From an uncultured Oscillospiraceae bacterium (lineage in GTDB: Bacteria > Bacillota > Clostridia > Oscillospirales > Ruminococcaceae), in contig CAKSHT010000009.1 in assembly GCA_934457235.1 (NCBI GenBank), positions 1-29,070 of the forward strand: a DNA stretch of 29,070 nucleotides, read 5' to 3'. Every line of letters starts with the position of its first letter. Within the stretch, counting starts at the first letter, position 1. The position numbers and the translations under genes were made by a program. This document shows positions 23,401-29,070 of this stretch, piece by piece. The notes beneath the pieces are model-generated. The model saw nothing but the letters and a program-made list of their open reading frames with translations, did not search any database and had not been told where the DNA came from.

Positions 23401-25041
23401 TTACAAGTGATTGTACCCGCCCTTTTTGATTATCTTCGCATAATTCTTATAGGACAGGTTAAGGTCAACGTAGCCGTCTATTCCGGAAACGATACCCTTA
23501 CAGCTGTACTGCCACATGCCGAATTCTCCCTTATACGTCGGCACGGTGTTCCACTGCGCCAGCCATACTTCATAGCCCGTCAGCTGCGACATATCCAAGT
23601 ACTGCGTCAGCCACGTCTTGTTCGAATAGAGCATCGCGTAATAGCCCGCCGCGCTCACCTCGTCCAGGAACGCCTTGACTATCCTGGTCACGGTCTTTTT
23701 GCCGAGCTTCGCCTGGCTCTGCTCCTCGATGTCAAGCACCACCGGATAGGTTATCTTGTACGGGCTGATAGTCTTGACGAAGAACTTTGCTTCCTTCTTC
23801 GCGTCAGCCACCGTGTGCGCATAGAGATAATGATAAACTCCGACGTTAAGACCCGCCTTTGTCGCTTCCGTTATGTTGTACTCGAATGTAGTATCCTGCG
23901 CCGACGGACGCGTGTCGCTTACCGGGCCTCTCGACGAACGCAGCATCGCGAATTCAACTCCGGATTCCTTTACCTTGACCCAGTCCACTGCACCCTGCGC
24001 GTACGACACGTCGATACCCTTTATGCCGACGTCCGTAGCGTCCTCGCTGTCGCCGGAATCATCGGGGAGCGGCGTGGAGGGATCCCTCAGCCTGTAGTCT
24101 ATCAGACGGCTGCTCTTGGATACCGCGAACCTTGCGCGCTTCGCCTTGTAGTAGCGTACCGTACGCTCGAACACGAACACACCGCTGTTCACGACCTCGC
24201 CGGTCAGTGAGAAGTAACCCGCCTGGGTCGTGCGTCCGTTTATCGTCACCGCGAAATATCCTGCAACGATGAGCCGTCCGGTCTCCGGGGTCTGGAAATC
24301 ACCCGTCACCTTGACCTGGCTGCTGGTGGTGAACGTCGTTTCGCCGTAGTTCAGCAGCGTACCGGTCTTGTAGACGTTGCCTATACCGGACAGCAATAAT
24401 TTACCGGTGCTTCTGTTGATAAGGTCGCCGGCTATCTTGAACGTACTGCTCAGACTGCCTTTCAGCGCGCCGTAGTTCTCGATTCCCGCCTTTTCGTACA
24501 CCATGAACGTGCCGGAGCATATCATCTCCGCGTCCGGCTCCACCGTGATTATTCCGCGTAATTTCAGCGACCTGCCCTTGTAGATGACCAGCTGAGAGCC
24601 GCTCGTCACGACAAGTCTGCTGTCCTTGGGCACCGTGTAATTCTTTCTCGGAGCGACCTTGCCGGTTATGTAGTAGTTCGTACCGGATTCCATCTTGGTC
24701 TTTCCGTCCCACTGAACATAATCAGTGAGGTCTATCCCGGCATACTGCTCGTCCGCAACGTCAAGTCCGCTGCCCTGGTTGTCCTTCTTATTGTCGCCGT
24801 CGTCCGGGTCAACGATGGTGGTTTCAGTGCTTCCGGTGTCGATGACTGACGTCTCGCCGGAGCCTGTGTTCTCCCCGGTGTCTGTCACCGAAGTTTCGCC
24901 GGAACCCGTGTCGATGACCGATGTTTCAGTTCCGGGATTTACCGCGATATCCGCGCCCGCCTCCGCGAACGCCGTAAGGCAGGTACTTGTCAGCATGACC
25001 GCGCATAACGCCGCCGCTGTCGCTCTCTTAAAAAATGTCAT
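23401..25041 (-). CDS. Secreted GH25 muramidase with beta-rich N-terminal domain
   Basis: Cuts the N-acetylmuramic acid-N-acetylglucosamine bond of peptidoglycan. 546 residues: signal peptide with likely cleavage after TAFA (26); a Thr/Ser/Glu/Asp linker (about 35-90) with repeated ETSVIDTG units; a region (about 100-310) of repeated short beta strands (GSQLVIYKGRSLKLRGIITV, GTLLNYGETTF) that looks like a stacked beta-solenoid; and the GH25 domain (339-546) with KGIDVSYAQG (D344) and VLDIEEQ (D437, E439). All catalytic acids are present. I choose ATG 25041 because a clear signal peptide begins there; the frame runs open to 25149. The ribosome binding site is weak (GGAG 11 bases away, AAGG closer). 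Confidence 0.92.
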   Translation of the reverse strand: MTFFKRATAAALCAVMLTSTCLTAFAEAGADIAVNPGTETSVIDTGSGETSVTDTGENTGSGETSVIDTGSTETTIVDPDDGDNKKDNQGSGLDVADEQYAGIDLTDYVQWDGKTKMESGTNYYITGKVAPRKNYTVPKDSRLVVTSGSQLVIYKGRSLKLRGIITVEPDAEMICSGTFMVYEKAGIENYGALKGSLSSTFKIAGDLINRSTGKLLLSGIGNVYKTGTLLNYGETTFTTSSQVKVTGDFQTPETGRLIVAGYFAVTINGRTTQAGYFSLTGEVVNSGVFVFERTVRYYKAKRARFAVSKSSRLIDYRLRDPSTPLPDDSGDSEDATDVGIKGIDVSYAQGAVDWVKVKESGVEFAMLRSSRGPVSDTRPSAQDTTFEYNITEATKAGLNVGVYHYLYAHTVADAKKEAKFFVKTISPYKITYPVVLDIEEQSQAKLGKKTVTRIVKAFLDEVSAAGYYAMLYSNKTWLTQYLDMSQLTGYEVWLAQWNTVPTYKGEFGMWQYSCKGIVSGIDGYVDLNLSYKNYAKIIKKGGYNHL

Positions 25042-25277
25042 AGCCTTGCAACTCCATAATGTCACAGCGGGAAATCGGCGCCGCCAATTCCCCGCACTAC
25101 CGTTCTCCAGAAAAAAACTTCCTATTATATTGTGACATATTTTTTTCAATTTGTCAAATGTTTTTTTGTATTTTTTTCAGGAAATTTACGCCATATATCC
25201 GAAAAAGCCCTGCCTGTCATATTTGTCCCGCCATGGACATATTCTGTTACAAAAAATATCTGTAGGAGGGTAACACT

Positions 25278-25892
25278 ATGCGAATGGTAACATTCACCAA
25301 AAAGAAGATAAAGAGACTGACTGCGATATGCGCGCTGACAGCGGCAGCAGCGGCGGTCGGGATAGGCGCGGTGCTGACGACGGTAGGCACGCAGGCGACG
25401 GAGCGTCTGCTGCCGGTGTACTGCGTCGAGCGCGGCGACAAAAAGGTATCGCTGACGTTCGACGTCGCCTGGGAAAATTCCAACACGCAGGAGCTTATCG
25501 ACATTCTGGACGAATACAACGCGCGTGCGACGTTCTTTGTGACCGGCGACTGGTGCGACCGCTATCCGGACGACGTGAAGATGTTCTTCGACGCCGGGCA
25601 CGAGATACAGAATCACTCCGACCAGCACCCGCACGTGCAGGGAGCCAACGTGAACGACCTTATTTCCGACACCAAGGCGGCGTCGCTGAAGATCAAGGAC
25701 ATAACCGGCACCGAACCGACGTTATACCGCGCGCCCTACGGCGAGTACGACAATTCGCTGATAACCACGATACAGGGCATGGGCATGACGGTCATCCAGT
25801 GGGATGTTGAACCGCTAGATACAGATGGAAAACCGCTCCCGGAGCCAGTTCAGGCAACGGGGGCGGTTTTTTCAGAAAAGCGAGTACATTAA
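25278..25892 (+). pseudogene. Polysaccharide deacetylase (NodB family), C-terminally truncated
   Basis: The gene starts well: AGGAGGG before the ATG, a membrane or signal segment (LTAICALTAAAAAVGIGAVL), then the NodB core. Motif 1 is TFDVAWEN (D62), motif 2 NHSDQHPHV (H113, H117), motif 3 RAPYGEY (R151), motif 4 begins at VIQWDVEPLD (D176). After residue 181 family likeness stops. The last 23 residues (from TDGKPLPEP on) run through a terminator hairpin, and the motif with the LLH histidine is gone. Family members of the PdaA/PdaB type need about 60 more residues. A deletion has therefore removed the 3' end up to the terminator. The enzyme, which would remove acetyl groups from peptidoglycan, is unlikely to be active. 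Confidence 0.85.
25831..25872 (+). terminator. Terminator inside the end of the truncated deacetylase frame
   Basis: AACCGCTCCCG (25831-25841) pairs with CGGGGGCGGTT (25858-25868), 11 base pairs with one G-T, then a T-run to 25872. Its place inside an open frame supports the view that coding sequence before it was lost. Confidence 0.85.
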
Positions 25893-25971
25893 AGATATTG
25901 ATACCCACAGTGGGGGTTCCGGCCGTGTCTGTTGTACTCTGGTTAAAACTGCAAAGTTATAGAGCTCCGAT

Positions 25972-26598
25972 TCACACGGTCATCTCAGATTTTTTCAAGC
26001 TGAGAATATGGTTCTTTACACGGGCTTCTATCTCTTCCCTGGTGAAATAGTCAAGTATCATAGTACCGCCGAGGATATTCAGGTACTTTGATGCCTCCTG
26101 GTAGATGGGTTTGCGCTCCTTTCCGGTGCAGGCGGTATTCCGCTCCAGGTCGGTCAGCGCACTCAGAAGTCCCAGCGCAACAGGTCTGCTGCTCATGTAA
26201 TTGCTTGAAAATAAAATAAGGGTCTTTCTTGAAAAATCATCTTCGAAATAGTGCGTAAGCTCGAACGGGTCCTTGCAATCCGGATCGTAAGTCATCCTGC
26301 CGACCCACCACAGCTTCGCCAGCGTGTTGGTTATCAGCGAACGCCGTCTGCCCTGACCGTAAAAATACCTTGACAGCACGTCCTCTTTAGTTAATTTCTT
26401 TGATGTAGAAGCTTGCCAGCGCTTGTTCATGAACTCCCACATATCGCCGTGGCACATTCCAGCCCACAGCCGTTCGTCGGAAGCCTGGGTATCCGTTATG
26501 TTCATCATGGCTGAATACAGCGTTATAACGTTCTGAACGTCAGCCTTTCCCTGTTCCTTTTCGGCGTATACAAGGCTGATATCCCCGACGGTGGTCAT
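25972..26598 (-). CDS. DUF6339-like protein, N-terminus disrupted
   Basis: 208 residues from ATG 26598. It fits DUF6339 as I remember it: TDTQASDERLWAGMCHGDMW, then a GQGRRRSLITNTLAKLWWVG block, PFELTHYFEDDF and LGGTMILDYF at the end. No catalytic motif is known to me. The ATG overlaps the GHKL stop (ATGA). However, the same frame stays open for 26 codons upstream (26599-26676) and reads like protein (KYLLPTNDWIYEFFGEEDPF), with codons typical of the region and no ATG, GTG or TTG, until two in-frame TGA. So the natural N-terminus has been cut into the GHKL gene. Function may be lost or altered. Confidence 0.75.
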   Translation of the reverse strand: MTTVGDISLVYAEKEQGKADVQNVITLYSAMMNITDTQASDERLWAGMCHGDMWEFMNKRWQASTSKKLTKEDVLSRYFYGQGRRRSLITNTLAKLWWVGRMTYDPDCKDPFELTHYFEDDFSRKTLILFSSNYMSSRPVALGLLSALTDLERNTACTGKERKPIYQEASKYLNILGGTMILDYFTREEIEARVKNHILSLKKSEMTV

Positions 26599-27770
26599 AA
26601 ATTCCCCGAAAGGGTCTTCCTCTCCGAAAAACTCATATATCCAGTCGTTGGTCGGCAGGAGGTATTTCTCCAGGTTTCATCATCGTACATATCATTGCTT
26701 CCGGCGCCGCCGCTGCTTTCACCTTCGGCGATACCCATTCCGCTGCTGCGGCTCATGAGTATCCTGCGGTGCAGATCCTTCTGAATGAGAAGATGCAGCT
26801 CTATCATGCCAAGATCCTGAAAACGCTCGTTTATTACCACAGCATTTTCCGAAGTCATCGCCTGATAATAGTTGAATACTTCCGGTATAACCTCGCGGTA
26901 TTGTTCCACGAGCGCCGGCAGCGTCTTTGAGGATATCTCGGCATCGCCCACGCTGACCACCAGGTCGTCCTGGAAAACAGATATCAGAAATTCAGAAAGA
27001 ACCGCTCTGACAATATCGTCACGCCAGTTTTTACCCTCGGAAAACGCAGCGATGAACACATCTGTTCCGCTTGTCCGGCGGCGGAATTTACGGTCGAGGG
27101 ATATGCATTCCGGAATAGCTGCATTTTTTCTTGTATCGCCGTAGAAGCCCATGCCGGTTGTCATGCTGTCCGAGTCCAGACCGAAAATATTCTTTTGCCG
27201 GAACGAAACCAGGCGTGCAACTCCCTGGAACGCTTTCAGTCCCTTGTTGTCCAGCGTCGAGTAGAAAACGGTGCGGAAGTCCGAGCAGGCGAACGGAGCG
27301 GATTTCCCGATGCCGAAGCTGCCTCCTGACGAGCCGCCCTTTGATGAAACTCCGGAAGCCTTTACAAGATTCTGCCATGGAGAATTATATTCCTTATCCG
27401 AACCGGTAAGACCGGTGGTGTTGAAATCGCTTATGCGCAGCATGGGTATCTTATCAGATTCAGACCGTTTCAGCGCCCTGGTAAAGAAATCCACGGTCTT
27501 TTTGTTGCCCTGTTCCCTCCAGAAGCTGCGGCAGGATTTAAAGGCGTCCCTGAGAGAATCGAACTGCTTTATATCGCCAGAGGATATGTATGACAGCGAA
27601 AAATCCACCTTTACCGGCTTTCCGGGATCCAGTCTTGCATCAAGCGAGTTCTGGCATATCTCCCTTGCAAGGGAACGGTAGGGCGAGCCTTTGAACGTTT
27701 CTATCCCGGCTTCTCCGATTCCGCTCACCGTGCCAAAATTGTTGCTGGGGAAATTCCAGTCTATGCTCAT
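26595..27770 (-). CDS. GHKL (Hsp90/MutL-type) ATPase, C-terminus disrupted
   Basis: 391 residues. GHKL motifs: N-box REICQNSLDAR (N41), G1-like SDFNTTGLTG (D115, G120), and G2 GGSFGIGKSAPF (149-160). The opening IDWNFPSN and GIETFKGSP resemble ATPases I know from gene pairs with DUF6339, placed by others among MutL/MORC-like ATPases of restriction or defence loci; this is from memory. Such proteins run on past LHRRILMSRSSGM for perhaps 200-300 residues more. Here only about 45 follow, and the last 24 (after DDETW) use rare codons (AGA, CGA, AGG, TTA) in a frame that conflicts with better coding in the -1 frame. I infer a deletion plus frame break near 26670-26685. Confidence 0.8.
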   Translation of the reverse strand: MSIDWNFPSNNFGTVSGIGEAGIETFKGSPYRSLAREICQNSLDARLDPGKPVKVDFSLSYISSGDIKQFDSLRDAFKSCRSFWREQGNKKTVDFFTRALKRSESDKIPMLRISDFNTTGLTGSDKEYNSPWQNLVKASGVSSKGGSSGGSFGIGKSAPFACSDFRTVFYSTLDNKGLKAFQGVARLVSFRQKNIFGLDSDSMTTGMGFYGDTRKNAAIPECISLDRKFRRRTSGTDVFIAAFSEGKNWRDDIVRAVLSEFLISVFQDDLVVSVGDAEISSKTLPALVEQYREVIPEVFNYYQAMTSENAVVINERFQDLGMIELHLLIQKDLHRRILMSRSSGMGIAEGESSGGAGSNDMYDDETWRNTSCRPTTGYMSFSERKTLSGNL

Positions 27771-27948
27771 GTTTTCAACTCATGACATAAATGATATGCC
27801 TATTTTTTAACACATAATATACTATATTTTAATATATTTTTGCAAAAATAGCAAGGTTCTGTGTAAAAACTTCCGGCAGTCTGACAGGTGAACTAATTAG
27901 CAAATCCTTTTTTGGTAGTATAATAGCTATAAATAAGTATACTGTGTA
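27771..27948. other. A/T-rich intergenic stretch upstream of the GHKL gene
   Basis: Strongly A/T-rich compared with the genes around it. It should hold the GHKL promoter; on the minus strand TTGCAA, an 18-base spacer and TATATT can be found, a weak match. The rightward half has several TATAAT-like words without good -35 boxes. Such composition is common in and around acquired defence genes. Confidence 0.5.
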
Positions 27949-28230
27949 TAATTGGAAGAGTATGCAGGCTCTTGCTCTGACAGAAAAGAACTACAGGCGG
28001 ACCTAAAGCTGAGCTTCCGCAAGATGTTCGCAGGTCAGTTTGCAAACGTATATAAGCTGAGCTGAGCGGCATTCATGGACTGCGTAAAGATGGACGAGGA
28101 CGGCACTGTAGTGATCTCCGGCGTTGACTCCGCAGGCGAGTACGTGGTCATGGTATGCGGTTTCAGCGACCTCCACGGTGACATCACCAATGATGGCGTG
28201 CTGAACGCCCTCAACGCAGCAGCAGATAAA
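27949..28230 (+). pseudogene. Decayed C-terminal fragment of a dockerin-bearing secreted protein
   Basis: One frame reads KELQADLKLSFRKMFAGQF, NVYKLS, a TGA stop (28063-28065), then AAFMDCVKMDEDGTVVISG and DSAGEYVVMVCGFSDL, ending in HGDITNDGVLNALNAA. The last part is half of a type I dockerin repeat (GDxxxDGxxNALDAA), and the beta-rich part before it is what precedes dockerins in Ruminococcus secreted proteins. An in-frame stop, no start, and loss of the second dockerin repeat show it is a remnant. A GCTGA-GCTGA duplication sits at the stop. A terminator still follows. A short frame from ATG 28075 exists but begins in mid-domain without a binding site. Confidence 0.8.
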
Positions 28231-28247
28231 TCTTTTCATTTTTCTGT

Positions 28248-28279
28248 TCCGCTCCGAAATCTTTCGGGGCGGATTTTTT
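28248..28279 (+). terminator. Rho-independent terminator retained after the dockerin remnant
   Basis: TCCGCTCCGAA (28248-28258) pairs with TTCGGGGCGGA (28263-28273), 11 pairs with one G-T wobble, then six T. It is strong and rightward only. Confidence 0.92.
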
Positions 28280-28373
28280 CTGAATTCGGTGCACCAGATG
28301 CAATACAAGCGCCCATCGCCGAGCTTGTAATTGACCGGCAATGAGCGCCTGTACGCCCGGTTTTCAAAGGCGA

Positions 28374-29070
28374 TTATTTTTTCACCAGCATTTTCAGCTT
28401 TTCCGCGTTGGCTCGGCGGTTGATGAACGGCTTTGTTACCAGCCGCAGGACCCAGCAGTACAGCAGCAGGACCGGCGCTTTTTTCAATACAGGATACTGC
28501 CGCTTCATATGTTCGAATGTCGGGAACAGCAAGCGCAGGAAGTAGGTTTTCTTTCCGGAACGCTGCATATCGTTGGATATCATGTTAGTCACATTCCCGT
28601 AAGTGCCGCTGCCGAGTATATACTGTTCCATCTCCTGCGTACTTTCTGTGTGCGGTGATTCGCCGAACCACACCTCCGAAAGCTCAATGAGCAGACGCGC
28701 CCTGCCGCTTTTTCCTGACGGCTCCAGCATTTCAAGCACCTTTTCACGGTCGATGGGCATTTCGGAATGCTGGCACACCCAGATGTCCATGACCGTACGT
28801 ATCCCTGTTCCGCCCTCGTCCAGGTGCTTTATGGCGTGCGCCAGAATGTACGCGAAAAACGCGTCCGCCCGGAACTCATAGCGCATTCCATCAGTCTGTT
28901 TGCACATTCTCCAGGGGTCGCTGAAAACGACGTCAAAATCACGCCCCTCCGCGCCCAGAAGTTCACGATGTATCTCGACATTCATAACTGGCGGCTTAAA
29001 ATACACATCGTGATGTTCATAATCGAAGTGCTCGCATGTGTAACCCAGTTCAAGCATGATATCCCGTGTC
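28374..29070 (-). CDS. Nucleotidyltransferase-family protein, partial (5' end off window)
   Basis: Frame is open to the right edge, so the N-terminus is missing; the ATG at 29057 is internal. The visible part has GYTCEHFDYEHHDVYFKPP and VMNVEIHREL, then FFAYILAHAIKHLDEGGTGIRTVMDIWV. These fit the uncharacterised nucleotidyltransferase family (NTP_transf_5), where an HxE-type strand, a HxxKH helix and RxxxDI are conserved. Such proteins often lie with surface-polysaccharide genes; the target is unknown. The last 60 residues are basic with a hydrophobic stretch (VLLLYCWVLRLV). No clear terminator follows its stop. Confidence 0.8.
   Translation of the reverse strand, partial: TRDIMLELGYTCEHFDYEHHDVYFKPPVMNVEIHRELLGAEGRDFDVVFSDPWRMCKQTDGMRYEFRADAFFAYILAHAIKHLDEGGTGIRTVMDIWVCQHSEMPIDREKVLEMLEPSGKSGRARLLIELSEVWFGESPHTESTQEMEQYILGSGTYGNVTNMISNDMQRSGKKTYFLRLLFPTFEHMKRQYPVLKKAPVLLLYCWVLRLVTKPFINRRANAEKLKMLVKK

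Noticed and set aside
25120..25160. TTGACA and TATAAT on the minus strand ahead of the GH25 gene
   Set aside because: The spacer is 22 bases, too long for a normal promoter; other pairings give weak boxes.
26665..26690. Programmed -1 frameshift between the GHKL and DUF6339 frames
   Set aside because: The overlap region has GATGAAAC but no canonical slippery heptamer and no clear downstream stem; a mutation or sequencing error is more likely.
28075..28344. 89-codon plus-strand frame as an intact small gene
   Set aside because: It starts in the middle of a domain continuing from upstream in the same frame, has no binding site, and runs through a terminator.

Overview
The window looks like chromosome of a Gram-positive anaerobe of the Ruminococcus type (Oscillospiraceae, class Clostridia). 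Evidence: a T-box leader on a leucine gene, AGGAGG-type ribosome binding sites, TTGACA-17-TATAAT promoters, and the remnant of a dockerin-type secreted protein at the right. The order and placement are inferred from gene content, not from a search. Most genes are intact housekeeping or signalling genes. The accessory part is about 25.8-28.3 kb.

Left, mostly leftward (1-12.8 kb). Positions 1-450 hold four tandem strong promoters and a leader that should drive an rRNA operon lying off the left edge. Then come nrdR, a small membrane protein, and leuA behind a T-box. A four-gene operon follows (7259 to 3781, in transcription order): a protein built on a GSF/GSY repeat, a glycosyltransferase-like protein, a cysteine desulfurase and an NTF2-like membrane protein. 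Starts in this operon overlap or closely follow stops, and its promoter carries a perfect inverted repeat over the -35 box. Next is a possible nucleotide-second-messenger region: a ComFB-domain protein coupled to an orphan ParA, then a membrane diguanylate cyclase and a PilZ protein. A YcxB-like membrane protein ends this half.

Middle, rightward (13.1-23.4 kb). A zinc-ribbon/PASTA protein with a kinase fold that has lost both catalytic aspartates is followed, with tight spacing, by pheA, ispD and a two-component system. After these come an unknown protein, a lipoprotein, a Cu/Zn superoxide dismutase without a signal peptide, and an ahcY - DUF2625 - purine nucleoside phosphorylase operon that fits recycling of S-adenosylhomocysteine.

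Right (23.4-29.1 kb). A secreted GH25 muramidase is followed by a polysaccharide deacetylase that has lost its last third but kept a terminator. Then comes a GHKL ATPase / DUF6339 pair of a kind I associate with phage-defence loci, with a reading-frame break at the junction. A decayed dockerin-protein tail with its terminator follows, and finally the 3' part of a nucleotidyltransferase-family gene that runs off the window.

The most promising leads for something undescribed are the GS-repeat protein operon, the ComFB-ParA plus cyclase-PilZ neighbourhood, the PASTA pseudokinase, and the disrupted GHKL-DUF6339 pair.
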